Source: Limosilactobacillus reuteri (GTDB lineage: Bacteria; Bacillota; Bacilli; Lactobacillales; Lactobacillaceae). From it: a stretch of 64,000 nt of DNA. Where the stretch lies: assembly GCF_034259105.1 (NCBI RefSeq), contig NZ_CP139478.1, forward strand, positions 1,174,501-1,238,500, written 5' to 3'. Position 1 is the stretch's first letter; each line of letters starts with the position of its first letter. Below the pieces are notes generated by a model, which saw only the letters and a list, made by a program, of their open reading frames with translations, was not told the DNA's origin and did no database searches. The translations under genes were made by a program, and so were the position numbers. Positions 36,410 to 45,435 of this stretch are shown here, piece by piece.

Positions 36410-37231
36410 TTATTCCTTATGATTCAAATCATCATCCGCGGCTGCAATAACCTTATCGATATTTACTTCTTCGGCAACGATTCCAGGATTTTCACTTAGG
36501 CGCAAATGAACTAAAAATTCCATATTTCCTTGTCCCCCTTTGATTGGTGAATAGTCTAATCCAAGGATGTCGAAATGATCTTCACGGGCAAAAGTCAGTA
36601 CTTCTTCCAAAACGGCCCGGTGAACTTTATAATCATGAATGATCCCATTTTTGCCAACATGCTCTTTGCCCGCTTCGAATTGCGGCTTAATCAGCGCTAC
36701 TACTTCACCACCCATTTTCAGTATCTGTGCCAAGGGTGGCAAGATCAAACGAAGGGAAATAAACGAAACATCAATCGAAGCAAATTCTGGTTGGCCACTG
36801 GTAAAATCTGCTAACTTGCTGTAACGAAAATTAGTCTGCTCCATAACAACTACCCGGGGATCCTCCCGTAATTGCCAAACTAACTGATTAGTCCCGACAT
36901 CAAGAGCGTAACTTAACTTTGCCCCATTTTGTAACATTACATCAGTAAAGCCACCAGTTGATGAACCAATATCTAAAACCGTCTTATCCTTAACTGAAAT
37001 ATCAAAAACCTTTAATGCCTTCGCTAACTTCAAGCCGCCCCGGCTAACGTATGGCATTTTATGACCTTTCATGTGAAGGGTTGTGGTAATTGGAATTTTT
37101 TGTCCTGGTTTATCTAATCGTTCATTATTTTTGCCAAGAATTTCTCCTGCCATCACTGCCCGCTTTGCTTGTTCGCGAGAGTCAAACAGCCCTTGTTGGA
37201 CTAATAATACATCTACACGTTCTTTTTTCAT
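36410..37231 (-). CDS. tlyA: TlyA-family rRNA methyltransferase
   Basis: 273 residues: N-terminal S4 RNA-binding domain (RVDVLLVQQGLFDSREQAKRAV, quoted in part LLVQQGLFDSREQAK) and FtsJ-like Rossmann methyltransferase (LDIGSSTGGFTDVMLQ, IKPQFEAGKEHVGKNG). Family members 2'-O-methylate rRNA. Some are annotated as hemolysins; a methyltransferase role is far more likely. In the ispA-tlyA-argR-recN order. Confidence 0.94.
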   Translation of the reverse strand: MKKERVDVLLVQQGLFDSREQAKRAVMAGEILGKNNERLDKPGQKIPITTTLHMKGHKMPYVSRGGLKLAKALKVFDISVKDKTVLDIGSSTGGFTDVMLQNGAKLSYALDVGTNQLVWQLREDPRVVVMEQTNFRYSKLADFTSGQPEFASIDVSFISLRLILPPLAQILKMGGEVVALIKPQFEAGKEHVGKNGIIHDYKVHRAVLEEVLTFAREDHFDILGLDYSPIKGGQGNMEFLVHLRLSENPGIVAEEVNIDKVIAAADDDLNHKE

Positions 37232-37242
37232 AATCCCTTTCC

Positions 37243-38115
37243 TTATTTAAAATATGCTAAAAAGTCATCATAACCAGCAAATGACTTACCAGTAAGCTTT
37301 TCAAGATTCTTTTGATTTTGGCTAGCAGCCGTTAAAGCTATCTGTAACTGTTCCTTTGCGCCATCTACACCGAGCAATCCTGGATAAGTATTTTTTTGTT
37401 CATCAGCATCTTTATGAACGGCTTTTCCCATCGCTTCAGTAGTACTGAGAACATCCATTAAATCATCATAGATCTGAAATGCTAACCCGTAGTTTTCACC
37501 AAATGCTGCTAGCTCTTGTTTAATTTCAGCAGATTGATCCATCATAATCCCACCTGCCAAAACAGCATAGCAAATCAATTCCCCCGTTTTTTGACGGTGC
37601 AAGTATCTCAATTGGTTTAAAGTTAAATGTTGGTGTTCGCCTTCAATATCCCGCGCCTGACCAGCAACCATTCCAGACGGTCCCGCGGCTTTTGCAAGTT
37701 CAAGGGTTAATTGGCTCCGAACATTAGCTGGAAGGTGATTATCGGCAACCCACTGAAAGGCCAACGTCAATAATCCATCCCCTGCTAAAGTTGCCATTCC
37801 CGCTCCAAATTTGCAGTGATTAGTTGGTTTTCCGCGGCGTAGATCATCATTATCCATCGCCGGAAGATCATCGTGGATTAATGAATATGTATGAAGCAAT
37901 TCCAATGCAGAAGCCGCACGTAGCAGATCATCATTAAGCGTGCCACCCAGCATCTCAATCGTTGCAAGCGTCAATGCTGGACGCAACCGTTTGCCCCCAG
38001 CCATTAGGGAATAATTCATGGCATCCCTTAAAGTTGCCTGATCAACATCTGCGGCCAGTGACTTGCTGAGATAGTTTTCAATCTGTTCTTTTAAAATCGG
38101 CAATGGTGTACTCAT
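37243..38115 (-). CDS. ispA: Farnesyl diphosphate synthase (polyprenyl synthetase family)
   Basis: 290 residues with both aspartate-rich motifs: HDDLPAMDNDDLRRG and FQIYDDLMDVLS. It condenses IPP with DMAPP/GPP to farnesyl-PP, precursor of undecaprenyl and quinone chains. Linked to xseAB as in other bacteria. A dxs gene, often next to ispA, is absent here, fitting a mevalonate-pathway organism. Confidence 0.95.
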   Translation of the reverse strand: MSTPLPILKEQIENYLSKSLAADVDQATLRDAMNYSLMAGGKRLRPALTLATIEMLGGTLNDDLLRAASALELLHTYSLIHDDLPAMDNDDLRRGKPTNHCKFGAGMATLAGDGLLTLAFQWVADNHLPANVRSQLTLELAKAAGPSGMVAGQARDIEGEHQHLTLNQLRYLHRQKTGELICYAVLAGGIMMDQSAEIKQELAAFGENYGLAFQIYDDLMDVLSTTEAMGKAVHKDADEQKNTYPGLLGVDGAKEQLQIALTAASQNQKNLEKLTGKSFAGYDDFLAYFK

Positions 38116-38133
38116 CTTTTTCTGCTCCGTTGC

Positions 38134-38415
38134 TTATTGTTCATCAGAGCTACCAAATCCACGGTTACCACCGCCATTGTTGCTTGGGTCATCGGTTTGT
38201 TTTTCGTAGACTTTTTCATCGCCATTATCGTCAATTAAATGACCAAGCGTTTTTTCAGCATTTGTTAGTTTAGTTTGTAATTCCCTAGAAAGCTTGATTC
38301 CTTCTTGAAACTGTTGAAGGGCTTCTTCTAGTGGCACATTTCCCTGTTCAAGGTGATTAACGATCTGTTGTAATTGTGCTAATTGTTCTTCAAATGTTGG
38401 TTTTGCTGTTGCCAT
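38134..38415 (-). CDS. xseB: Exodeoxyribonuclease VII small subunit
   Basis: 93 residues; helical hairpin core FEEQLAQLQQIVNHLEQGNVPLEEAL (in part LQQIVNHLEQGNVPLEEAL) typical of XseB, with a longer Gly/Asn-rich tail ending GGNRGFGSSDEQ. Several small subunits assemble around one XseA. Start two bases from the xseA stop. Confidence 0.94.
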   Translation of the reverse strand: MATAKPTFEEQLAQLQQIVNHLEQGNVPLEEALQQFQEGIKLSRELQTKLTNAEKTLGHLIDDNGDEKVYEKQTDDPSNNGGGNRGFGSSDEQ

Positions 38416-38416
38416 C

Positions 38417-39754
38417 TTAGTGCTCCTTTACCTTTTTTATTTCTGCTTGAACCTCCCCGTCATCAAAATGCAGGTGAACATTTTGCCCAACCGTTAATTG
38501 ACTGGCATGATTAACAATCTTTTCATCACTCGTTACATACGTATATCCCCGACTCATAATTTTAAGGGGACTCAGTGAATCTAATTGTTTAATAAGAGTC
38601 GTCACTTGTTGCTTCTTTTCATTTTGGTTGGCAAGGGAGGCTGTAACTAATTGTTTTTGCAGCTGATTAACTAACTGTTCTTGTTGTTGAACCCGGTGCA
38701 GTGGAGAAGCCGCCGTTAAACGCCCGCTTAATCTTTCCACATTTATCCGCATGTCTTGCATTTTATTTTGCGCTGCTTGACCTAACTGTTGAGTTAGTTG
38801 GTCAACCTTTTGCGCATAATTTTCGTACAGTCTTTCCGGTTGCTGAAAAATATAGCTTTGCAGCTGTTTATTCAATTGTTGACGGTCAAAATTAATTTTG
38901 GTTCGCATCGTATTTAATAAACGATTCTGATCATCTTTAAGCGTCAATAACACATCGTTTAATTTTACCGGCGTTGCTAATTCAGCGGCGGCAGTTGGGG
39001 TTGCTGCGCGTTGATCAGCTACGAGGTCGGCAATTGTTGTATCTGTCTCGTGACCAACTGATGAAATTACCGGAATTTTACTATTGGCAATTGCACGGGC
39101 AACTACTTCTTCATTAAAAGGCCATAAGTCTTCCATTGATCCCCCACCACGACCGATAATAAGGATATCAAAGTCTCCACGGTCATTGGCACGATTAATT
39201 TGCCTAGCAATATCAGCCGCTGCCTTATCTCCTTGAACAACAGTGGGGTATAAAACAACTTGGGCAATTGGATAGCGTCGCCGAACAGTCGTATTAATAT
39301 CCCGGATAACAGCCCCGTCAATACTAGTAACAACTGCAATTCGTTTCGGAAACATTGGGACCTGTTTTTTAGGCAAATTAAATAGACCTTCAGCACTCAA
39401 CTTCTTTTTTAGTTGCTCAAACGCTAAGTATAAAGAGCCCAGACCATCTGGCTCCATCCGGTCAATATAAATCTGGTAACGGCCACTTTTTTCATACAAG
39501 CTTACATGACCGACTACACAAACCTTCATCCCCTGTTCAGGAGTAAATTTAATTTTCCGAAATTGATGCTCAAACATTACAGCATCAATCACGGCATTAT
39601 CGTCTTTTAAACTAAAATACTGATGCTTTTGCCGTAAACGAAAATTAGAAAGCTCGCCAGTTAAATAAACCGTATGTAAGTAAGGATCCCGATCAAACTT
39701 CATTTTCAAATACTTAGTTAGTTCACTAACTGTTAAATACTGGCTTCTATCCAT
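38417..39754 (-). CDS. xseA: Exodeoxyribonuclease VII large subunit
   Basis: 445 residues: N-terminal OB fold ([16 protein letters not shown]), catalytic region with [16 protein letters not shown] and [26 protein letters not shown], then a long coiled coil. Degrades single-stranded DNA from both ends. The start overlaps the folD end by 8 bp. Confidence 0.96.
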   Translation of the reverse strand: MDRSQYLTVSELTKYLKMKFDRDPYLHTVYLTGELSNFRLRQKHQYFSLKDDNAVIDAVMFEHQFRKIKFTPEQGMKVCVVGHVSLYEKSGRYQIYIDRMEPDGLGSLYLAFEQLKKKLSAEGLFNLPKKQVPMFPKRIAVVTSIDGAVIRDINTTVRRRYPIAQVVLYPTVVQGDKAAADIARQINRANDRGDFDILIIGRGGGSMEDLWPFNEEVVARAIANSKIPVISSVGHETDTTIADLVADQRAATPTAAAELATPVKLNDVLLTLKDDQNRLLNTMRTKINFDRQQLNKQLQSYIFQQPERLYENYAQKVDQLTQQLGQAAQNKMQDMRINVERLSGRLTAASPLHRVQQQEQLVNQLQKQLVTASLANQNEKKQQVTTLIKQLDSLSPLKIMSRGYTYVTSDEKIVNHASQLTVGQNVHLHFDDGEVQAEIKKVKEH

Positions 39755-40607
39755 GGTGCCTCCACTGCGCTAAATCAACTGTTTGTTCCATCAAAGTTGC
39801 AATCGTCATCGGTCCTACGCCACCTGGAACAGGAGTGATTGCCTGAGCTTTTGCCTTTACCGCTGCAAAGTCAACATCCCCCGTCAATTTACCATCGCTT
39901 AAACGATTAATTCCCACATCGATTACTACTGCTCCTGATTTCACATCTGTCGCCTTGATAAGGTTAGGCACACCAGTAGCTACAATCAAGATATCTGCTG
40001 TTTTCGTTAAAGCAGAAAGGTCACTAGTACTTCTTCCAGCCATTGTCACAGTTGCGTTAGCGTTATTTAAAAGAGCTAAAAGAGGCTTGCCAACTAAAAT
40101 ACTCCGGCCAACAATAACCGCATTTTTTCCTTGTAAATCAATATTGTATTCTGCTAACATCCGCATAATTCCGCGAGGTGTACAAGCCACGGGATAATTA
40201 CCATGCTGATTAGCAAATAATTTCCCTAAGTTTAGAGGATTAAGGCCATCAACATCCTTAGCTGGCAATATAGCATTGGTGATTACTTCTGGATCCAATT
40301 GAGGAGGAAGAGGTTGTTGAACGAGAATGGCATCAATTGTGTCATCATTATTCAGCTTTTCAATTTCGGCAAGCAGCTCATCTTGGCTAACATCAGCAGG
40401 AAATTTTTTTAAAACTGAATTGATCCCTAACTTAATAGCCTTATTATGCTTGTTTCGGGTATAGATTAAGCTCGCTGCATCATCACCAGCAATCACGACT
40501 GCAATTCCCGGGATTATATTTTGTTTTTCTTTTAACTGTGCTACTAGTTCTTTCGTCTGGGCGTTGATCTTTTTAGCAAGGGCCTTGCCATCAATAATTG
40601 TCGTCAC
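39747..40607 (-). CDS. folD: Bifunctional methylenetetrahydrofolate dehydrogenase/cyclohydrolase
   Basis: 286 residues: [14 protein letters not shown] with the catalytic lysine, [12 protein letters not shown], and [16 protein letters not shown] for NADP binding, [16 protein letters not shown] at the end. It makes 10-formyl-THF for purines and fMet-tRNA. GTG start behind GAGGAGGAA. Separated from nusB by a terminator hairpin. Confidence 0.97.
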   Translation of the reverse strand: MTTIIDGKALAKKINAQTKELVAQLKEKQNIIPGIAVVIAGDDAASLIYTRNKHNKAIKLGINSVLKKFPADVSQDELLAEIEKLNNDDTIDAILVQQPLPPQLDPEVITNAILPAKDVDGLNPLNLGKLFANQHGNYPVACTPRGIMRMLAEYNIDLQGKNAVIVGRSILVGKPLLALLNNANATVTMAGRSTSDLSALTKTADILIVATGVPNLIKATDVKSGAVVIDVGINRLSDGKLTGDVDFAAVKAKAQAITPVPGGVGPMTIATLMEQTVDLAQWRHHG

Positions 40608-40668
40608 AGTGATTCCTCCTCGTTAAATTTCCATTTTATATTCTACCATAATAATATTGCGCTTAAGC

Positions 40669-40715
40669 AAAAAAGGAGTGGAATCAGAAGTTTATCACTT
40701 CAGCTTTTCCACCCC
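40669..40715 (-). terminator. Terminator-like hairpin between nusB and folD
   Basis: GGAGTGGAA pairs with TTCCACCCC (one G-U pair on the minus strand), inner GAAGT/ACTTC stem; the minus strand continues into TTTTTTG. Confidence 0.8.
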
Positions 40716-40737
40716 ATAATTATTGTTAACAGTAATA

Positions 40738-41154
40738 TCAATTATTTTCGTTGACTTGTTTTTCAAATTTACCAAGGGCTCCATTGATAAATTTACGCGA
40801 CTTATCGCTACTGAATGTTTTCGTAAGTTCCAATGCTTCATTAATCGCTACTACTGTTGGAACATTTTCAGCGTATTGAATTTCAAATAGAGCAAGCCGT
40901 AAAATCACTAAATCTGGCTTTGCTAAACGGTTAATCGTCCATCCGCTTGCCAAGAGATCATTGATTTGTTCGTCAAGCTGATCTTGATGTTCCCGCACCC
41001 CGTTTACCAAAGTTAGTAAATAAGGCGGAATTTGCTTTTCATCATGATGAGGAATCGCCTCGTATACAGTTTGAATATCAGCTTCAGGATCTGATTGCAA
41101 AGCAAAGAGAACTTGGAAAGCCTCCTCACGAATCATGTGTCGGTTCAAACTCAT
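40738..41154 (-). CDS. nusB: Transcription antitermination protein NusB
   Basis: 138 residues from ATG at 41154 (MSLNRHMIREEAFQVLFAL). C-terminal signature PTVVAINEALELTKTFSSDKSRKFINGALGKF (key part INEALELTKTF). NusB with S10 binds boxA to keep rRNA transcription processive. It starts right after the yqhY stop codon; the conserved pairing. Confidence 0.96.
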   Translation of the reverse strand: MSLNRHMIREEAFQVLFALQSDPEADIQTVYEAIPHHDEKQIPPYLLTLVNGVREHQDQLDEQINDLLASGWTINRLAKPDLVILRLALFEIQYAENVPTVVAINEALELTKTFSSDKSRKFINGALGKFEKQVNENN

Positions 41155-41155
41155 T

Positions 41156-41593
41156 TTATTCACCAGCCTCGTCGTTAAGATGTTCGCCAAACAAGTCATT
41201 AGGGTCTACTTGTTGGTCTTCTTTAGATGTTACGATTCCCTTAATATGAACATTAACTTCTTTTACTTTTAAGTCAGTCATTAATGTGATTTGTTGTTTG
41301 ACCTTATCTTGAATCATTGCCGCTACTTTAGGAACAGAGACACCATATTCAACATAAACATCCACATCAAGTGATAATTTTTCATCATTGCTGGAAAGCT
41401 TTACCCCACGCCGGCGATCAGAGCGTCCCAAAAGTTCACTTACGCTATTTGCAAATGAACCATACATCTTTGAAACACCATCGATTTCACTTGCGGCAAT
41501 CCCCGCAATAATTTCTAAAACTCGTGGCGAAATTTGAATTGTCCCGAGTGACTTGTCTTCACTACTTAAAACAATCTTTGATTCTTCAGCCAT
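41156..41593 (-). CDS. Asp23/Gls24-family protein (YqhY type)
   Basis: 145 residues, second Asp23-family protein in the window. Core ISPRVLEIIAGIAASEIDGV, SLDVDVYVEYGVSVPKVA and VNVHIKGI. In B. subtilis the homologue YqhY affects acetyl-CoA carboxylase and fatty acid balance; the role is indirect and here inferred only from family and position beside nusB. GGAGGG site 6 bases upstream. Confidence 0.9.
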   Translation of the reverse strand: MAEESKIVLSSEDKSLGTIQISPRVLEIIAGIAASEIDGVSKMYGSFANSVSELLGRSDRRRGVKLSSNDEKLSLDVDVYVEYGVSVPKVAAMIQDKVKQQITLMTDLKVKEVNVHIKGIVTSKEDQQVDPNDLFGEHLNDEAGE

Positions 41594-41682
41594 CGTCAGC
41601 CCTCCAATTTATTTCTTCTCTTAATTATAGTAATCATTTCTATTCTGCACTATGTTCGAACAAATTGCAACAACTTGGTCAA

Positions 41683-42347
41683 TTAGGAACCTAGCGACAA
41701 TTTAGAAATTAACCGCAAATTATGATTATACCAGTCACGAACGACTAAATCGAGACTAGATGAGGTAAATTGCCCGAAATTAATTGATTTAAATTTTTCC
41801 AACGTCTTCAAGAAACAGTCTGCCTGTTGAATAGGACTAGTATACTGCGCAACCGTCACATGCCCTGAAATCGTTGGATATCGTTCTTTTAGCAACAAGT
41901 CATGTAACGGTAGTTCTTTCCTAAGTGCATTCCGTAAAGTTGATAACTCTGCTGAATAATACCCTTTTACAAGAAGCACTCCTGAACTAGTGATTATTCC
42001 TGCTAAACGCCAGTGAATCGGCCCAACTTGTGAAATAATCTGCCCTACTACGTTTTTATATTTTTCCTCTTCAAATGTTGAGAGCGAAAAGTCAGAGCTA
42101 GCTGCAATAAGATCAATAATCGTAATATGCAGGTCAGCAGGAGAATAGAAGTATTGGTTAGGTTCAATTGCAGCCAATTTTTGCAGGCAAAACATAATAT
42201 TACGGCTAACATGCGCAGGCAGTGAAGCCGTACTCACCGCATATCTTTATCAGGATTTAGTAAGTTACGATCTAGCTGTTCTTGATGATTTCTAATTGCC
42301 AGCATTCCCTGTTGATTAATATTATTATATAGAGTAGTAAGTTGCAT
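41683..42347 (-). pseudogene. 2H phosphoesterase (LigT-like) gene split by a frameshift
   Basis: Two minus-strand frames make one protein. The first, from ATG at 42347 with an AGGAAAA site, encodes 37 residues ending NPDKDMR and stops with TGA at 42234-42236. The second, 42237 to 41683, carries the two H-x-T-x motifs of 2H phosphoesterases (HITI in the first half, HVTV near the end) but by itself lacks the usual N-terminus and has no ribosome site. Adding one base in the GG at the junction (CGGTGAG) would fuse them into about 222 residues. Family members act on cyclic phosphates or 2'-5' RNA linkages. Either a decayed gene, a strain variant or a sequencing error. Confidence 0.75.
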
Positions 42348-42348
42348 A

Positions 42349-43425
42349 CTATTTTCCTACGATTATTAGGTCAGTTGGCGCCTTCGTCAGCACTTCAACT
42401 CCACCGTGAGTAACCAGAATATCATCTTCTATCCGGACCCCGCCAATTTCAGGAATATAGATATTAGGTTCAACAGTGATAACTTCATTGTTCCGCAATT
42501 TAAGATTTTGAGCACTAGGTCCATAGCTAGCAGGCAATTCATGAACCGATAAGCCTATTCCATGCCCCATTCCATGGTTGAATTCATCCCCATAACCCGC
42601 TATTTCGATTAATTGCCGTCCCACAAAGTCAAGTTGGTCTCCTCGTTGCCCAACATGAGCAGCTTGAATTACAGCTTCACGCGCCTCATTGACAATTTGA
42701 TAAACATCACGTAATTCTGGATCAATTGAACCAACGGCAAATGTTCTGGTCATGTCTGCCGTATAGCCATTGAAGTAGTAGCCGAAATCAACAGTAACAA
42801 TATCGCCGTCTTCAATTACCTTTTTTGAAGCCGTTGCATGCGGTTTGGCCGCATTTTTGCCACTAGCGATAATTGTCGGAAAAGAGGCCCCTCTTGCTCC
42901 ATGCTCCTTCATCCAAAAATCAAGCAAGTTCGCAACATGGCGCTCTGTCATCCCAGCGTGAACATTTTCTAAAAGGTACTGGTATCCTGCTGAATGTAAG
43001 TCTGCAGAAGCACGCAAAGCATTTACTTCATCACGATCTTTAATCATTCGCATTCGTTCAATTTGTTGGTGGAAGGGAACGAGATCTGCCGCCATCTGCT
43101 CATCAAGCACATCGAATAAGGCGTAAGTAACTGTATCTTCATATCCAAGAACCGTCACTTTCATCCCCTGACATATCTTATTAAGTGAACCGTAATAGTC
43201 ACGGGTAATCATTCCCACAACTTCATCATTTTCAAATTCTTCTAATGCAAGTTGGTACCGGTCATCAGTAATAATAATCGCATTATCTTTTGTTACTAAG
43301 AGGTATCCATCGCCTTCCATAAGGTTAAAACCAGTAAGGTAATAAATGTTTTTTTCATCCGTTACCAAAAATGCATCGATATATAATTTTTCAAATTTTT
43401 TCTGTAGACGTTTAATTCTAGACAT
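42349..43425 (-). CDS. Xaa-Pro aminopeptidase (M24 family)
   Basis: 358 residues: creatinase-like N-terminal domain, then the pita-bread fold with metal ligands in VTVDFGYYFNGYTADMTRT, HGMGHGIGLSVHELP, TVEPNIYIPEIGGVRIEDD. Removes N-terminal residues before proline or cleaves Xaa-Pro dipeptides. In other lactobacilli this gene is followed by efp; here the split 2H phosphoesterase follows after 1 bp. Confidence 0.92.
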   Translation of the reverse strand: MSRIKRLQKKFEKLYIDAFLVTDEKNIYYLTGFNLMEGDGYLLVTKDNAIIITDDRYQLALEEFENDEVVGMITRDYYGSLNKICQGMKVTVLGYEDTVTYALFDVLDEQMAADLVPFHQQIERMRMIKDRDEVNALRASADLHSAGYQYLLENVHAGMTERHVANLLDFWMKEHGARGASFPTIIASGKNAAKPHATASKKVIEDGDIVTVDFGYYFNGYTADMTRTFAVGSIDPELRDVYQIVNEAREAVIQAAHVGQRGDQLDFVGRQLIEIAGYGDEFNHGMGHGIGLSVHELPASYGPSAQNLKLRNNEVITVEPNIYIPEIGGVRIEDDILVTHGGVEVLTKAPTDLIIVGK

Positions 43426-43437
43426 AGTACATTTCCT

Positions 43438-44145
43438 TTAATACTGCCGGTTAGAGTAATCACGAGGGCCAAAGATAGCTGTCCCAACCCGCACACAAGT
43501 TGACCCTTCTTCTACCGCTATTTCATAATCATGGGTCATCCCCATACTAAGAACATCTAATTTTAATTGATCATTTTGGTTGTTCATTTCATCGCGCAAT
43601 TCACGTAGTCGGCAAAAAATCGGCCGTGTTTTTTCTGGGTCATCATAATAGGGAGCACTAGTCATTAATCCTCGCAACTTTACATGTGACAATCGAAGAC
43701 TTACCTCAGCTAATTCCATGCAATCTTGCAAAGTTGGCTTAACCCCAAATTTACTCTCTTCTTCTCCAACATTAACTTCAATTAGAATCGGAATTATTCG
43801 ATCGTGCTTTTTCCCTTCTTTTTCGATCGTATTCATTAGCTTAAGGGAGTCAACCGATTGAATCATTGTAACGTAATCAGCAATGTATTTAACCTTATTA
43901 CGTTGAAGGTGGCCAATCATATACCAGTTAATGTCTGCTGGTAATTCATCATGCTTTTTGGCTAATTCCTGAACATAATTCTCACCAAAATTGTTCCATC
44001 CTGCTTTGTAAAGTTCTGCAATATCTGCTGCCGGATGATTTTTACTAACTGGTAACAGTTGAACATCTTGGGGATCTCGACCGCTGCGCTTGCATGCAGC
44101 AATAATTTTTTCTTGGACTTCTTTAGCTTTATCAACAATCGTCAT
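43438..44145 (-). CDS. YggS-family PLP homeostasis protein
   Basis: 235 residues, alanine racemase-like barrel without racemase function. PLP-lysine in VQLLPVSKNHPAADI, then FGENYVQELAKKHDEL, WYMIGHLQRNKVKYI and SMGMTHDYEIAVEEGSTCVRVGTAIFG (in part). Family members buffer pyridoxal phosphate and influence amino acid pools. It precedes the aminopeptidase by 12 bp, probably one operon. Confidence 0.92.
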   Translation of the reverse strand: MTIVDKAKEVQEKIIAACKRSGRDPQDVQLLPVSKNHPAADIAELYKAGWNNFGENYVQELAKKHDELPADINWYMIGHLQRNKVKYIADYVTMIQSVDSLKLMNTIEKEGKKHDRIIPILIEVNVGEEESKFGVKPTLQDCMELAEVSLRLSHVKLRGLMTSAPYYDDPEKTRPIFCRLRELRDEMNNQNDQLKLDVLSMGMTHDYEIAVEEGSTCVRVGTAIFGPRDYSNRQY

Positions 44146-44228
44146 TAAACATTATGCTCCCTTCAATTGTGGGTTAATTATATTCTTACATTATAGATTA
44201 ACATATAATGAAAAATTATTTTAAAAAT

Positions 44229-44266
44229 AAAAAGACTACTATTTCACGAAGAAAAGTAGTCTTTTT
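44229..44266 (-). terminator. Intrinsic terminator of rplU-prp-rpmA
   Basis: A 12-bp stem AAAAAGACTACT/AGTAGTCTTTTT with minus-strand T-run following. Lies 4 bp after rpmA. Confidence 0.9.
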
Positions 44267-44270
44267 ATAA

Positions 44271-44552
44271 TTATTCGGCAACTGGGTAAACTGATACCTT
44301 ACGCTTACTGCGACCCATGCGTTCAAATTTAACAACACCGGCTACCTTAGCGTATAATGTATCGTCTCCACCACGACCCACGTTTTCACCTGGGTTGATG
44401 TGAGTACCACGTTGACGGTAGATGATAGATCCAGCAGTTACGATTGAACCATCAGCAGCCTTAGTACCAAGACGACGACCAGCTGAGTTCCGACCGTTAG
44501 CAGTGGAACCACCCCCCTTGTGGTGGGAGAAGAATTGCAAATCCATAATCAT
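44271..44552 (-). CDS. rpmA: 50S ribosomal protein L27
   Basis: 93 residues: [20 protein letters not shown] at the N-terminus and the L27 core [11 protein letters not shown]. The LQFF segment before SHHKGG is the Firmicute-type extension that must be cut off by the protease Prp so that the free N-terminus can reach the peptidyl transferase centre. The gene for that protease is directly upstream. ATG at 44552 follows GGAGGTG. Confidence 0.97.
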   Translation of the reverse strand: MIMDLQFFSHHKGGGSTANGRNSAGRRLGTKAADGSIVTAGSIIYRQRGTHINPGENVGRGGDDTLYAKVAGVVKFERMGRSKRKVSVYPVAE

Positions 44553-44577
44553 AGTTGTTCACCTCCAGCAATGAACT

Positions 44578-44901
44578 TTAATTAAACATTTTTACTTCAA
44601 TGTTTTGTGGATAGCTTTCCTGGATATCACACAATCCATTTAACAAAGTTTTGAGAAGGATCTGACTATCACGACCAAGATCTAATCCTGTAACTTCTAG
44701 AAAGCCACCATTATCATTATCTTGTTTAAGGTGAGGCTTTGTATGAACAACTTGTTCAAGCCCGTTCACCGTTGAAATAGATAATGCAGAAACTGCGGCA
44801 CAAATAATATCCTGCCCATATGGACCAGAGTCAGCATGCCCAGTCATTTTAAAAGAAGTGATCCGCTGATTCGAATCTAAAGTAAACTGTGCTCGAATCA
44901 T
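44578..44901 (-). CDS. prp: Ribosomal-processing cysteine protease Prp
   Basis: 107 residues; catalytic pair visible as GHADSGPYGQDIICAAVSAL, His-22 and Cys-34 at the positions known for the S. aureus enzyme. It removes the N-terminal extension of L27. Encoded between rplU and rpmA as in all Firmicutes that have the L27 extension (formerly ysxB). Confidence 0.95.
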   Translation of the reverse strand: MIRAQFTLDSNQRITSFKMTGHADSGPYGQDIICAAVSALSISTVNGLEQVVHTKPHLKQDNDNGGFLEVTGLDLGRDSQILLKTLLNGLCDIQESYPQNIEVKMFN

Positions 44902-44916
44902 GACCTCACCTCCACA

Positions 44917-45225
44917 TTAAGCGTTGATCTTGTTGATAGTAACCTTAGTGTAAGGTTGACGGTGACCTTGCTTAGTGTGAGTGTGCTTCTTAGGCTTGTA
45001 CTTGAAGGTAACAACCTTCTTTTCCTTACCTTGCTTATCAACAGTACCTTCAACAGAAGCACCGTCAACTACAGGAGTACCGATCTTAGTGTCGTCTCCA
45101 CCGACAAAGATAACTTGATCAAAAGTTACCTTGTCACCTTCCTTAGCATCAAGCTTTTCAACGTAGATAGAAGCACCTTCTTCTACCTTGTATTGCTTAC
45201 CACCAGTAACAATAATTGCGTACAT
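44917..45225 (-). CDS. rplU: 50S ribosomal protein L21
   Basis: 102 residues, [17 protein letters not shown] start and [19 protein letters not shown] end. ATG behind AAGGAGGTG. First gene of rplU-prp-rpmA. Confidence 0.97.
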   Translation of the reverse strand: MYAIIVTGGKQYKVEEGASIYVEKLDAKEGDKVTFDQVIFVGGDDTKIGTPVVDGASVEGTVDKQGKEKKVVTFKYKPKKHTHTKQGHRQPYTKVTINKINA

Positions 45226-45235
45226 ACTTTGTGCA

Positions 45236-45328
45236 CCTCCTTAATATCTCAGACTCGCCGTACTAAGCAGCTAAATAAGCTTTAGACTTAATAACGTGCG
45301 GTTGTAGTTGTTGGTTCACAAATACAAC
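45236..45328 (-). promoter_or_regulatory. Probable ribosomal protein L21 leader
   Basis: The roughly 95-nt 5' UTR between the inferred start of transcription and the rplU ribosome site. It holds complementary pieces (for example TAAGCTT/AAGCTTA-like near 45275 and GTTG/CAAC near 45305). Bacillales and Lactobacillales carry a known L21 leader at this place; the assignment is from context. Confidence 0.45.
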
Positions 45329-45334
45329 GTTTGT

Positions 45335-45363
45335 ATAATATCAAATATTATTCTCTTCGTCAA
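45335..45363 (-). promoter_or_regulatory. Promoter of rplU-prp-rpmA
   Basis: Minus strand TTGACG and TATTAT with a 17-bp spacer. Confidence 0.75.
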
Positions 45364-45386
45364 CCATAATCTCCACTTTATATAAC

Positions 45387-45425
45387 GAAAAAAGACCTTG
45401 AAAAATTTTTTTCAAAGCCTCTTTT
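45387..45425 (-). terminator. Terminator of the tetR gene
   Basis: An imperfect A/T-rich hairpin (GGCTTTGAAAAA against TTTTTCAAGGTC on the minus strand) followed by TTTTTT. Confidence 0.75.
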
Positions 45426-45435
45426 GTAGTAGCTA

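Noticed and set aside
41652-41672. GTTCGAAC palindrome as a LexA site
   Set aside because: Arms lack the four-base spacer of the LexA consensus and it does not lie in a recognisable promoter.
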